A stretch of DNA of 64,000 bases, taken from LMUY01 sp965198895 (GTDB lineage Bacteria; Pseudomonadota; Alphaproteobacteria; Acetobacterales; Acetobacteraceae). Both the position numbers and the translations under genes were made by a program. The stretch is from assembly GCA_965198895.1 (NCBI GenBank), contig OZ240676.1, positions 5,208,001 through 5,272,000 of the forward strand, in the 5' to 3' direction. The notes under the pieces are model-generated. The model was not told the origin of the DNA and searched no databases. It was given only the letters and a program-made list of their open reading frames with translations. Below, piece after piece: positions 23,563 through 31,908 of the stretch; position 1 is the first letter of the stretch; every line of letters starts with the position of its first letter.

Positions 23563-23955
23563 TCAGGAATTGCGTTCGATCAGCTCGATCTTGTAGCCGT
23601 CCGGGTCCTCGACGAAGGCGATCACGGTGGTGCCATGCTTCACCGGCCCGGCCTCCCGCGTCACCTTGCCGCCGCCCTTGCGCACGTCCTCACACGAAGC
23701 TGCCACGTCGGGCACACCGACGGCGAGATGGCCGAAGCCGGTGCCGACTTCGTACGGCTCGTCATGGCCCCAGTTGTAGGTCAGTTCGATCTCCGCCTGC
23801 TCCGGATTACCGGCGTAGCCGAGGAAGCAGAGCGTGTACTTGCCGCCCGGGACCTCGCTGCGGCGCAGTTCCTTCATGCCCATCAGCTTGGTGTAGAAAT
23901 TCACGGAGTCGTCGAGGTTCTTCACGCGAAGCATCGTGTGCAGGTAGCGGCTCAT
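23563..23955 (-). CDS. gloA: Lactoylglutathione lyase (glyoxalase I)
   Basis: A 130-residue enzyme isomerising the hemithioacetal of methylglyoxal and glutathione to S-lactoylglutathione. Metal ligands are visible: His6 in RYLHTMLRV, Glu in AEIELTYNWG, His in FGHLAVGVPDV and Glu in YKIELIERNS. The length and short loops match the nickel-type bacterial GloA. The start ATG 23955 overlaps the lpxI stop (ATGA). It occupies the place where lpxB follows lpxI in many relatives, so it may be co-expressed with lipid A genes. Confidence 0.93.
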   Translation of the reverse strand: MSRYLHTMLRVKNLDDSVNFYTKLMGMKELRRSEVPGGKYTLCFLGYAGNPEQAEIELTYNWGHDEPYEVGTGFGHLAVGVPDVAASCEDVRKGGGKVTREAGPVKHGTTVIAFVEDPDGYKIELIERNS

Positions 23956-24821
23956 GGTGTCTCTCCGGTTGTTGGGTCCAGGCCGAGCAGGAACAGCCCG
24001 GCCGCATCAGCCCGGGCCACGCAAGCGGCCCGGTCGGTAAACAAGGTTCCGCCCGCCTCGAACGCAATGCCACGCAGCCCGGCGGCCGCGGCGGCATCGA
24101 TCGTGCGGGGGCCGATCGTTGGAAGGTCGGCCCGCCGATCCTGCCCCGGTTTGACCAACTTGACCAGCACACCACCAGGCCCGGGACGGCTGAGCATGGC
24201 GGCGCGGGCTAGCATGGCGTCGGTGCCCTCGATGGCTTCCACGGCCAGCACGATGCCCTGTTGCACCACGCAGCCCTGGCCGACATCCACCACGCCCAGC
24301 GCCCGCACGACGGCCACGCCGCGCGCGATGTCGGCGGTGGCCTCCGCGTCCGGCATGGCTTGGGTGAGCAATCCCCTGGGGCCGACGGCTTCGGTCAGGA
24401 TCTCGTGCGCGCCGAGCACGCGGAAGCCCTCTTCGCCCAGCACCCTGACGATGGCGGCGAGGAACCCGTCATCGCCGGCAAATGCGGCGCGGCCAATGCG
24501 GGCGAGCAGCTTGGCTCCTTCGGCGTCGGGGCGGAGGTGAAGCAGATGCGGCCGGCGCACCGGGCCGATCAAGACGATGTCGTGGCAGTCATGGGCCCGC
24601 AGCAGCCCGAGAATGCGCCCGGCCGCGCCCAGCCGGGCGGGTTCGTGCGGGTGCGCGGCGAAGGTGGCTGGTTCGGCATATCCTTCGAGGGCGACGAGGA
24701 AGACGGGGCGGCCCGCCGCTTGGGCAGCGTCGGCCACCCGGCCGGGAAGCGGCCCGCCGCCGGCAATGATGCCGAGGGGGGAGAGGGATGGTGGGGGGCG
24801 TTCGATCGCTGCTTGGCTCAA
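23952..24821 (-). CDS. lpxI: UDP-2,3-diacylglucosamine diphosphatase LpxI
   Basis: A 289-residue enzyme of the DUF1009 family that hydrolyses UDP-2,3-diacylglucosamine to lipid X, replacing LpxH in alphaproteobacteria. Signatures: LGIIAGGGPLPGRVADAA at the N-terminus, IVLIGPVRRPHLLHLRPD, FRVLGAHEILTEAVGPRG, and CVVQQGIVLAVEAIEGTDAM followed by LVKLVKPGQDRRADLPTIG. The start is TTG 24821 (SQAAIERPPPS), just 7 bases after the lpxA stop; no better ATG is present. It is followed by gloA rather than lpxB. Confidence 0.92.
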   Translation of the reverse strand: MSQAAIERPPPSLSPLGIIAGGGPLPGRVADAAQAAGRPVFLVALEGYAEPATFAAHPHEPARLGAAGRILGLLRAHDCHDIVLIGPVRRPHLLHLRPDAEGAKLLARIGRAAFAGDDGFLAAIVRVLGEEGFRVLGAHEILTEAVGPRGLLTQAMPDAEATADIARGVAVVRALGVVDVGQGCVVQQGIVLAVEAIEGTDAMLARAAMLSRPGPGGVLVKLVKPGQDRRADLPTIGPRTIDAAAAAGLRGIAFEAGGTLFTDRAACVARADAAGLFLLGLDPTTGETP

Positions 24822-24828
24822 GCGGCCC

Positions 24829-25671
24829 TCACCCCGGCCCTCTCCCGCTAGCGGGAGAGGGAGAAGAGTCGTCCGTTTCTTCTGGTGTCAGGGAGGTTCG
24901 GATCAGGCCGCGCTTGCTAGGGGCTTCGGCGAAGTCCAGCATCTCGGCCACCAGGGGTTCGTCGCCGTATTGCGCGCCCACCGTCTCCAGCCGCTGGGCG
25001 AACACCCCCTCGCCTCCGAACAGGGCGCGGAAGGCGGCGCGAATCGTGTGCAGCCTCGCCTTGTCCACACCGCGCCGGCGCAGGCCGATCACGTTCAGCC
25101 CGGCAAGCCTGGCGCGGTTGCCGATCACGCTGCCGAAGGGGATCACGTCCGCCTCGACGCCCGAGACCCCGCCCACCATCGCGGCCCGGCCGATGCGCAC
25201 GAACTGATGCAGCGCCGCCGAGCCACCGATCACGGCGCCGGCGCCGATCTCGACATGGCCGCCCATCACCACGTTGTTGGCGATGATGACGCCGTCGCCC
25301 AGCGTGCAGTCGTGCGCCACGTGGACCACCGCCATCAGCAGGCAGTCGGCACCGACCCGGGTGATGCCCGTCCCGGTGATCGTGCCGCGGTGGATCGTGC
25401 AGTGCTCGCGGATCTGGGTGCGGGGGCCGATCTCGCAGCGGGTCGGCTCGCCTTTGTATTTCAGGTCCTGCGGCGGCAAACCCACGGTGCAGAAAGGATA
25501 CAGCGTTGCGCCGTCGCCGATCGTCGTGTGGCCATCGACGACCACGTGGCTGACCAACGTCACACCGGCGCCGATCACGGTGTCGGCGCCCACGGTGCAC
25601 CACGGGCCGATCATGGCATCGGGCGCAACCTGGGCGCCTTCCGCCACGATTGCGGTCGGGTGGATGGTCAA
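24829..25671 (-). CDS. lpxA: Acyl-ACP--UDP-N-acetylglucosamine O-acyltransferase
   Basis: A 280-residue left-handed beta-helix acyltransferase starting lipid A synthesis by 3-O-acylation of UDP-GlcNAc. Hexapeptide repeats fill residues 5-190. The catalytic His is in VVHVAHDCTLGDG, and GGSAALHQFVRIG follows. The C-terminal helical domain ends in RTSLTPEETDDS, after which SPSPASGRGPG and the stop are provided by a dispersed palindrome (24838-24861), an unusual tail. Gap of 108 bases to fabZ upstream; 7 bases to lpxI downstream. Confidence 0.93.
   Translation of the reverse strand: MTIHPTAIVAEGAQVAPDAMIGPWCTVGADTVIGAGVTLVSHVVVDGHTTIGDGATLYPFCTVGLPPQDLKYKGEPTRCEIGPRTQIREHCTIHRGTITGTGITRVGADCLLMAVVHVAHDCTLGDGVIIANNVVMGGHVEIGAGAVIGGSAALHQFVRIGRAAMVGGVSGVEADVIPFGSVIGNRARLAGLNVIGLRRRGVDKARLHTIRAAFRALFGGEGVFAQRLETVGAQYGDEPLVAEMLDFAEAPSKRGLIRTSLTPEETDDSSPSPASGRGPG
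24838..24861. repeat. Dispersed palindrome forming the lpxA 3' end
   Basis: CCCTCTCCCGCT followed directly by its reverse complement AGCGGGAGAGGG. The same core (CCCTCTCCCGC / GCGGGAGAGGG) recurs at 56526-56551 after katE. On the minus strand it is translated as the last residues of LpxA. Confidence 0.8.
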
Positions 25672-25779
25672 CGCCGGGTCATCCGGCGCGCGATTCGAAA
25701 CATACGCTCATCCTCTTGGACGCGGCGGACCATGCGACGGCACGGACCGTTCCGCCAACCCACCATTTGTTTCGGCCGG

Positions 25780-26301
25780 TTACGCTGCCGAGGGGGCCTG
25801 ACGGTCCATGATCATCGCGCTGAACGTCGCCTCGGCGACCGAGATGCCATCGACGGTGCCGATACCATGGAACTTCCACACATTGCCGCGGCTGCGTTCC
25901 TTCACCACCGCCAAGCGGAGTTGGTCGCCCGGCACGACGGGGCGGCGGAACTTCGCGCTTTCGATGGTCATGAAATACACCAGCTTGCCGGCCGCATCCG
26001 GGCCGAGCGTCTCGACCACCAGGACGGCGGCAGTCTGCGCCATGCTCTCGATGATCAGCACGCCGGGCATCACGGGATGGGCGGGAAAATGGCCCTGGAA
26101 GAAGTGCTCGTTGACCGAGACGTTCTTGATGCCGACTGCCGACTTGTCCAACACCACCTCGGTCATGCGGTCGATCATCAGCATCGGGTAGCGATGCGGG
26201 ATCGCATGCATGATCTGCGCGATGTCGAGGTCACGGCCCATCGTTTCGTTCCGTGTGATTTCGTCAGGCGTGGCGGTCGTCTGATTCGTATCCACGTTCA
26301 A
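25780..26301 (-). CDS. fabZ: 3-hydroxyacyl-ACP dehydratase
   Basis: A 173-residue hot-dog-fold dehydratase of fatty acid synthesis. The catalytic His is in FFQGHFPAHPVMPGVLII and the Glu in ESMAQTAAVL; MHAIPHRYPMLMIDRM is the family N-terminal signature. About 20 extra N-terminal residues precede MGRDLDIAQIM (ATG 26241), so the internal start is a possible alternative. ATG 26301 overlaps the lpxD stop by 4 bases, which supports the longer form. It supplies unsaturated or hydroxyacyl flux beside the lipid A acyltransferases. Confidence 0.93.
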   Translation of the reverse strand: MNVDTNQTTATPDEITRNETMGRDLDIAQIMHAIPHRYPMLMIDRMTEVVLDKSAVGIKNVSVNEHFFQGHFPAHPVMPGVLIIESMAQTAAVLVVETLGPDAAGKLVYFMTIESAKFRRPVVPGDQLRLAVVKERSRGNVWKFHGIGTVDGISVAEATFSAMIMDRQAPSAA

Positions 26302-27326
26302 CCCTCCCCGCCTCGGCGTGCCGCGAGCTTGCGCAACGTGGCCACCTGGCGGAAGAATTCCCTCACCGCAATCGCCGGCGCGCCCAGCACGTCGGCTCCG
26401 GCGGCGACGTCCCGCATCACGCCGGCCTTCGCCCCGATGCGCGCCTTCGCCCCGATCCGGAGATGCCCGACAAGGCCCGCTTGTGCCGCAACCACCACGA
26501 AATCCTCAAGAACGGTGGACCCTGAAATCCCCGCCTGCGACACCACGATGCAGCATCGACCGAGGCGCACGTTGTGCCCGATCTGCACCAGGTTGTCGAG
26601 GCGCGACCCGGTGCCGATCACGGTATCCTGCGTGGAGCCGCGATCGATGGTGCTGTTCGCGCCCACCTCCACGTCGTCCTCCAGCAGCACGCGGCCGAGC
26701 TGCGGCACGGTGACGAACCCCGCCGGCCCGATCGCGAAGCCGAAGCCTTCCTGGCCGATCCGGGCACCGGGATACACGTAGACCCGCGCGCCCAGGACGG
26801 CGTGGCTGATGCTTGCATGGGCGCCGAGCCGGCAGTGCGGGCCGATCTGCACCGCCTCCCCGATCACCGCGCCAGGCCCGATCCGGCAGAACGGGCCTAT
26901 TTCGGCACGGGCGCCGATTACCGCAAACGGCCCGATTTCGGCCGACGCGTCGATCCGGGCAGACGGGTCCACCACGGCCGACGGGTGGATCCCCGGCACC
27001 GGCGGCGGCGGCGGGTGGAACAACGCCGCGACCTTTGCCCAGGCAAGATAGGGCTCGGACGTCACGATCGGTGTCGTGTCCTGCGGAACCCGATCCGCCA
27101 TGGTAGGGTGCACGATCACCGCACCCGCCTTCGTCGTGTCGAGCAGATCGGCGTACTGCCGATTGTCGAGGAAGCTCACCTCCTCCGGCCCGGCCGACTG
27201 TAACGGCGCGACCCCATGCAGCAGCGGCCCCGCTCCGCAGGAGTCCAATCCGGCCGCGGCCGCGACCGTTGCGAACGGATGCGGGCCGGTCCGGCGGAAG
27301 AACCGCGGGTCGGCGGCCGCTGCCAC
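26298..27326 (-). CDS. lpxD: UDP-3-O-(3-hydroxyacyl)glucosamine N-acyltransferase
   Basis: A 342-residue trimeric acyltransferase for the third step of lipid A synthesis. Residues 1-105 form the uridine-binding domain (SFLDNRQYADLLDTTKAGAV), residues 105-310 a left-handed beta-helix with continuous hexapeptides, and a C-terminal helix (FFRQVATLRKLAAR) closes the protein. The catalytic His is in VQIGHNVRLG. Start ATG 27326, 8 bases after the OmpH-like gene stop. Confidence 0.94.
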   Translation of the reverse strand: MAAAADPRFFRRTGPHPFATVAAAAGLDSCGAGPLLHGVAPLQSAGPEEVSFLDNRQYADLLDTTKAGAVIVHPTMADRVPQDTTPIVTSEPYLAWAKVAALFHPPPPPVPGIHPSAVVDPSARIDASAEIGPFAVIGARAEIGPFCRIGPGAVIGEAVQIGPHCRLGAHASISHAVLGARVYVYPGARIGQEGFGFAIGPAGFVTVPQLGRVLLEDDVEVGANSTIDRGSTQDTVIGTGSRLDNLVQIGHNVRLGRCCIVVSQAGISGSTVLEDFVVVAAQAGLVGHLRIGAKARIGAKAGVMRDVAAGADVLGAPAIAVREFFRQVATLRKLAARRGGEG

Positions 27327-27334
27327 GACCGCCC

Positions 27335-28237
27335 TTAGCGCCGCGCGGGCGGCGGTGACGGCGGCGCGGACGCCGGCGTGGCAGGTGTCGCTGCCGGAGC
27401 CGCACCAGCAGCCTTAGCCTGAGCCAGCGGCGAGACACCATCCGGCGGCATGTTGATGGTCGGCATCACCTTGTTCATCTGCTGCGTGACCTGGTCGGTG
27501 ATGTCGAACTCGTTCACGTTCAGAGCCACCTGGGCCCGGTGCAGCACGAGGTTCATGCCACGGCTTTCCGCCACCTGCCGGATGACGCCGATCAGCGTGC
27601 GCTCGATCTGGCTGAGCGAGTACTGCGCCGTCTCCTGGATGATGCGGTTGCGGTCGCGGAAGCTGTTCTGGGCTGCGGTGATCCGATCCTGCAGTTCCCG
27701 CTCCTTCTGGCGAACCTGGTCGGGGTTCAGCGTCGCACGCTGCGCGCTCAGTTGCTCCTGCAACTCGCGCCAGGCCGCCTGTTCCTTCTGGGCGTCCTGG
27801 TTCAGCTTCTCGCGGCGCTCGGCGATCACCTTTTCGACCTGCTGCGCGGCGGTGGCGGCATGCATGATCTCAGGCACGCCGAGCACGCCGATCACGGCTG
27901 CCGGCGGGGTGGAGCCCTTGGGCAGCGGCGGCAGGTCGGGCACCGGAATATTCGGCATCTGCGCCTGCGCCGCGGCATCGGTTCCGGCATCGACCGTGTC
28001 GCTGCCAGGAACGCCGGCCATGCCCGCTGGGATCTGCACGGGCGGCGGTGGTGGCAGCGCCTGCGGCACGGGGGCCGCCGGGCGGGGAGCCGGACGCGCC
28101 ACGGGCGCCGGCGCGGCGCGGGGGGCGGCGGCTTGCGGGGGAATAAAATAGCCCTGGGCCGAAGCGGAGGCCGACCAGACAAGCATCGCCGCAGTTGCAA
28201 GGATAGCCGCGCGGCTGATGGCCGGGCGGGTGATCAT
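27335..28237 (-). CDS. OmpH/Skp-family periplasmic chaperone
   Basis: A 300-residue secreted chaperone candidate. The signal peptide is MITRPAISRAAILATAAMLV, ending at SASAQG. An alanine/proline-rich linker of about 80 residues follows, much longer than in E. coli Skp. The coiled-coil arm (about 120-220) reads AAQQVEKVIAERREKLNQDA, then EQLSAQRATLNPDQVRQKER, and the distal part has QYSLSQIERTLIGVIRQVAE. A second Ala/Pro tail ends the protein. Start ATG 28237 rather than TTG 28249, since the former begins the signal peptide. It lies between bamA and lpxD as usual and should carry unfolded outer-membrane proteins to BamA. Confidence 0.87.
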   Translation of the reverse strand: MITRPAISRAAILATAAMLVWSASASAQGYFIPPQAAAPRAAPAPVARPAPRPAAPVPQALPPPPPVQIPAGMAGVPGSDTVDAGTDAAAQAQMPNIPVPDLPPLPKGSTPPAAVIGVLGVPEIMHAATAAQQVEKVIAERREKLNQDAQKEQAAWRELQEQLSAQRATLNPDQVRQKERELQDRITAAQNSFRDRNRIIQETAQYSLSQIERTLIGVIRQVAESRGMNLVLHRAQVALNVNEFDITDQVTQQMNKVMPTINMPPDGVSPLAQAKAAGAAPAATPATPASAPPSPPPARR

Positions 28238-28250
28238 GGATATGCTCAAT

Positions 28251-30683
28251 TCAGAACCTCGTGCCGAAGCCGAACCGGAAGAACTGTGTCTGATCGTATT
28301 TCTGTTTCAGCACAGCCTGCGCCAGATCGATGTTGATTAATCCAAAGGGCGTTGCCCAGGATACGCCGACGCCGGAGCCGACGCGCGGGGAAAGATTGTT
28401 CTGGCCGGAGATCGCCTGGTTCAGGCCGCCCTGGATCGGAATGCCAAAAGCGTTCTCGGCAAATAGCCCCGAATTCGACTTCCTGACGTCGCTCAGGCCG
28501 CCGACGTCGACGAACGCACGGCCCGACAAGCCGAGATCGGACGAAATCGGCAGCGGAAAGCGAAGTTCGGTCGACTGGGTATAGATGAACTTGCCGCCCA
28601 AGCTGTCGCTGCCGAACACCACGCCGCCGGCCTGGACCGGGTTGGAGTGCGGCCCGGCGCCGCCCGACTGGAAGCCGCGCAAATTGTCGCCACCCAGGAA
28701 GAAGCGGTCGACGATGCTCTCCTGTTCGCCGCCGAAGTTTAGCAAATAGCCGGCCCCGGCCGAGATCGCGATGCCCCAGGCACTATCGCCCGTGTAACGC
28801 TCGAGTGGAATGTAGTAGATCCCGTCGACCTTGTTACGGACATAGTGGGCGCTGCCCCCCAGCCCCGCGACGTCCAGGCCGTAGTTTACGACGAAGCCCG
28901 AATGCGGCGCCGTCCGGCTGTCGCGGTAGTCCAGGGTGAGCGTCTGCCCGATCTGCGACAAGAACGATCCGCCAGCCTGGTTCTGCACGTAAAGACTGGC
29001 CGTATTGCTGACGTCGTACACGTTCCGATCGACCACGGAGTAGCTGAGCGCCTGGCGGAGGTGATCGCTGATCTCGTAGCCGAGGCGCAGCGCACCGCCC
29101 GTCCGCCGCTCGTTATAGGCCGCGATCGACTGGTTGTTGTTCTGCACGCGGAACAGGTCGAACCCGGCGACCAGGTTGCGGTCCAGGAAGTACGGGTCGG
29201 TGACCGACAGGTCGATCTCCGACCGCTTCTGGGCCAGCACGCCCGAGAGGCTGGCGTCGATGCCGGTTCCCACGAGGTTCTTCTCCCGCAATCCAGCGCT
29301 CAGCAGCGCGCCGGCATCGCTCGAGAAGCCGCCACCCAGGCTGAGCTCGCCGGTGGCCTTTTCATCCACCGCCGCGGTGACGACGACTTTGTCGGCATTG
29401 CTGCCGGGCGCCGAGGTGATGTTGACCGTGTTGAAGTAGCCGAGATCGGTCAGCCGCGACCGCGACCGGCGGACGGCGGCTGCATCGAACGCGTCGCCCT
29501 CGGCCAGTTGCAGCTCGCGGCGGATCACCTTGTCCTTGGTCCGGGTATTACCCACGATGTCGATGCGTTCGACGTAGACGCGGGGACCTTCGGTGATGTC
29601 GAACACTAGGTCGACGGTGTGCTTGGTGGTGTCCCGCGCGATCCGGGGACGCACCAGCACGAAATTGTAGCCGCGGGCCTGCGCCGCATCCTGCAACGCG
29701 GTCACCGAGCGTTCTACCGCCTCGCCGTCGTAAACCTCGCCCTTCTCCTGCTCGACCTGGGGCAGCAGGTCGGCGCCGTTCAGCCGCGGCAGGCTTGATT
29801 GCACCTGGATCGAGTTGACGGTGTACTGCGCGCCCTCGTTGAGCGTGAAGGTCACGAAGAATGACGAACGGTCCGGAGCCAGCTCGGCCGTGGCGTTGCG
29901 GACCTCGAAGTCGGCGTAGCCGTTGCGCAGGTAGAAGCGGCGCAGCAGCTCCTTGTCGTACTCGATCCGCGCCGGGTCGTAATTGTCGCTGTTGGACAGG
30001 AAGCGGTAGAACGCTTCCTCCCGCGAGCTCACCACTTCGCGCAGCCGGCTCTCGCCGAAGGCATGGTTGCCGACGAAGGCGATGCGGCTGACGAGCGTGG
30101 ACGACCCGTCGTTGATCTCGAACACGACATCGACGCGGTTCTGGCCCAGTTGAATCACCTTAGGCTCCACCGTGGCGCCGAACCGGCCGCGCTTGGCGTA
30201 GGCGTCCAGGATCTTCTGCCGGTCTGACTGGGCGAGTTCGGGCGTAAACACCGCGCGGGGCCGCAGCTCCAGCAGCGGGCGCAGCGTTTCGTCGGTGATC
30301 TTGTGGTTACCCTCGAAAGCGATGCGGTTGATGATCGGGTTCTCGACCACCTTGACCACCAGCGCCGTCCCGTCCCGCGTGATCGACACGTCGTGGAACA
30401 GTCCGGTCGCATACAGCGTCTTCAGGCTGCGGTCGACGCGGTCCGCATCGTAGCGGTCGCCGGGCTGGATCAGCATGTAGGACTGGATGGTGCCGGTCTC
30501 GATCCGCTGGTTCCCGGTCACGCGGATGGCCGACACGGTGTCGCCGAGCCGGGCAGGTGCCGAGGCCCGGGTTGCGGTCGTCGTGGGGCGGCGAGTTTGC
30601 GCATCGCTGCTCGGACCGGTGGCGACGGCGGTAATACAGACGGTCGTCAGTAGCAGAACGCGAATGCGGGACAACGGCTTCAA
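28251..30683 (-). CDS. bamA: Outer membrane protein assembly factor BamA
   Basis: An Omp85-family protein of about 810 residues that inserts beta-barrels into the outer membrane. The signal peptide segment VLLLTTVCITAVATGPSSDA is followed by five POTRA repeats (SAIRVTGNQRIETGTIQSYM, NRIAFEGNHKITDE, SRIAFVGNHAF, and so on). The C-terminal barrel contains the family motif FFLGGDNLRGF in the L6 region and ends with aromatic RFGFGTRF. The start is uncertain: TTG 30683 (MKPLSRIR) gives a normal signal peptide; ATG 30740 would add 19 residues. The larger frame to 31148 overlaps rseP and is not credible. Confidence 0.92.
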   Translation of the reverse strand: MKPLSRIRVLLLTTVCITAVATGPSSDAQTRRPTTTATRASAPARLGDTVSAIRVTGNQRIETGTIQSYMLIQPGDRYDADRVDRSLKTLYATGLFHDVSITRDGTALVVKVVENPIINRIAFEGNHKITDETLRPLLELRPRAVFTPELAQSDRQKILDAYAKRGRFGATVEPKVIQLGQNRVDVVFEINDGSSTLVSRIAFVGNHAFGESRLREVVSSREEAFYRFLSNSDNYDPARIEYDKELLRRFYLRNGYADFEVRNATAELAPDRSSFFVTFTLNEGAQYTVNSIQVQSSLPRLNGADLLPQVEQEKGEVYDGEAVERSVTALQDAAQARGYNFVLVRPRIARDTTKHTVDLVFDITEGPRVYVERIDIVGNTRTKDKVIRRELQLAEGDAFDAAAVRRSRSRLTDLGYFNTVNITSAPGSNADKVVVTAAVDEKATGELSLGGGFSSDAGALLSAGLREKNLVGTGIDASLSGVLAQKRSEIDLSVTDPYFLDRNLVAGFDLFRVQNNNQSIAAYNERRTGGALRLGYEISDHLRQALSYSVVDRNVYDVSNTASLYVQNQAGGSFLSQIGQTLTLDYRDSRTAPHSGFVVNYGLDVAGLGGSAHYVRNKVDGIYYIPLERYTGDSAWGIAISAGAGYLLNFGGEQESIVDRFFLGGDNLRGFQSGGAGPHSNPVQAGGVVFGSDSLGGKFIYTQSTELRFPLPISSDLGLSGRAFVDVGGLSDVRKSNSGLFAENAFGIPIQGGLNQAISGQNNLSPRVGSGVGVSWATPFGLINIDLAQAVLKQKYDQTQFFRFGFGTRF

Positions 30684-30796
30684 CCCCCCCGGGACGGGCG
30701 CTTTTAGGCAGGTAATGCCCGGTCCGCCAAGACCGCACATTACCGGCCAGATCGGGGACGCGCCGGAGTGAACGCCATCAACCCGCTTTTCGCAGG

Positions 30797-31897
30797 TTAC
30801 CCGATCAACCCGGCCACCCAGCGGAACAGGCCAAAGCTCGTCAGGTCGTTCCACGTCACGAACAGGAAAATGCACGCGATCAACGCCAAACCGGCGCGGA
30901 AACCGTAATCCAGCGCGCGCGGCGGCAGGGGCCGGCCCCGGATCGCCTCCAGCGCGTAGAACACGAGGTGGCCGCCATCGAGAATCGGAATTGGGAACAG
31001 GTTGATGAGGCCGAGATTGACCGACAGCAGCGCGATGAACGAGACGAGGCTGCCGATGCCGTGCTGAGCCACCTGCCCGGACAGCTGGGCGATCTTGAGA
31101 GGACCCCCGAGTCCCGAGGCGCCGCGCTGACCGGAGATGATCTGCCAAACGCCCTCCAGCGTCTGGACCGAGACGTCCCAGGTATGCTGGACACCGTCCA
31201 CGACCGCCCCGAGCGGGCCGACAGGACGCAACGCACCGGCGATACCGAGCACACCGAGCTTGCCGCCGCCGCCATCGTCTTGCGCCGCCGGGGTCACGTC
31301 CAAGGTCTGCAGGCGGCCGTCGCGCAGCACATCCACTCGCAGCGGCTTGCCCGGGCTGACCGATACGACTCGAACGATGTCTTCGAAGTTGTTGATTCTG
31401 TGGTTATCGATGTTGGTGATCCGGTCACCCGCGACAAATCCGGCGGCCTCGGCCGCCGAGTGTGGGATGACGGTCTGAACGACCGGGTCGCCCGGCTCGC
31501 CCTGAATGGCGAACATGATGCTGAACAAAACGATGGCGAGCACGAAGTTCGCAACCGGACCGGCGGCCACGACGATTGCGCGCGACAGCACCGACTTCTC
31601 GTGGAACGTGCGACCGGCGATCCAGGCGTCCCGCACTTCGGGTGAGACGTCCTGCGGTCGCTCCTGCCCGTGCAGCTTCACGTAGCCGCCGAGCGGCAGC
31701 CAGCACAGCCGCCACTCGGTGCCGACCTTGTCGGTCCAGCGTGCGATCGGATGCCCGAAACCGATGGAGAACGCCTCCACATGCACGCCGCGCCAGCGCG
31801 CCGCAAGGTAATGGCCCATCTCGTGGATGAACACGAGCACACCCAGGACCACGATGAAGGACCCGATCGTGCGTGCGGCTTCAGGCAAGAACATCAT
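30797..31897 (-). CDS. rseP: Site-2 protease RseP (membrane zinc metalloprotease)
   Basis: A 366-residue intramembrane protease. HEMGH at residues 25-29 in the first transmembrane helix is the zinc site, with the distal LNLGLINLFPIPILDGGHLV motif providing the Asp ligand. One PDZ domain (GDPVVQTVIPHSAAEAAGFV, then AGDRITNIDN) lies between. It cleaves anti-sigma factors or remnant signal peptides after a first-site cut. Gene order dxr-rseP-bamA is conserved in proteobacteria. Only 11 bases separate it from the dxr stop. Start may be the second Met. Confidence 0.93.
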   Translation of the reverse strand: MMFLPEAARTIGSFIVVLGVLVFIHEMGHYLAARWRGVHVEAFSIGFGHPIARWTDKVGTEWRLCWLPLGGYVKLHGQERPQDVSPEVRDAWIAGRTFHEKSVLSRAIVVAAGPVANFVLAIVLFSIMFAIQGEPGDPVVQTVIPHSAAEAAGFVAGDRITNIDNHRINNFEDIVRVVSVSPGKPLRVDVLRDGRLQTLDVTPAAQDDGGGGKLGVLGIAGALRPVGPLGAVVDGVQHTWDVSVQTLEGVWQIISGQRGASGLGGPLKIAQLSGQVAQHGIGSLVSFIALLSVNLGLINLFPIPILDGGHLVFYALEAIRGRPLPPRALDYGFRAGLALIACIFLFVTWNDLTSFGLFRWVAGLIG

Positions 31898-31908
31898 CGT
31901 CGTTTCCC

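Noticed and set aside
24577..26781. 734-codon plus-strand frame over lpxI, lpxA, fabZ and lpxD
   Set aside because: Spans four conserved genes on the other strand; composition is that of antisense noise.
28251..31148. 965-residue version of BamA
   Set aside because: The extra N-terminus overlaps rseP on the same strand in another frame and lacks a signal peptide; starts near 30683-30740 give a normal BamA.
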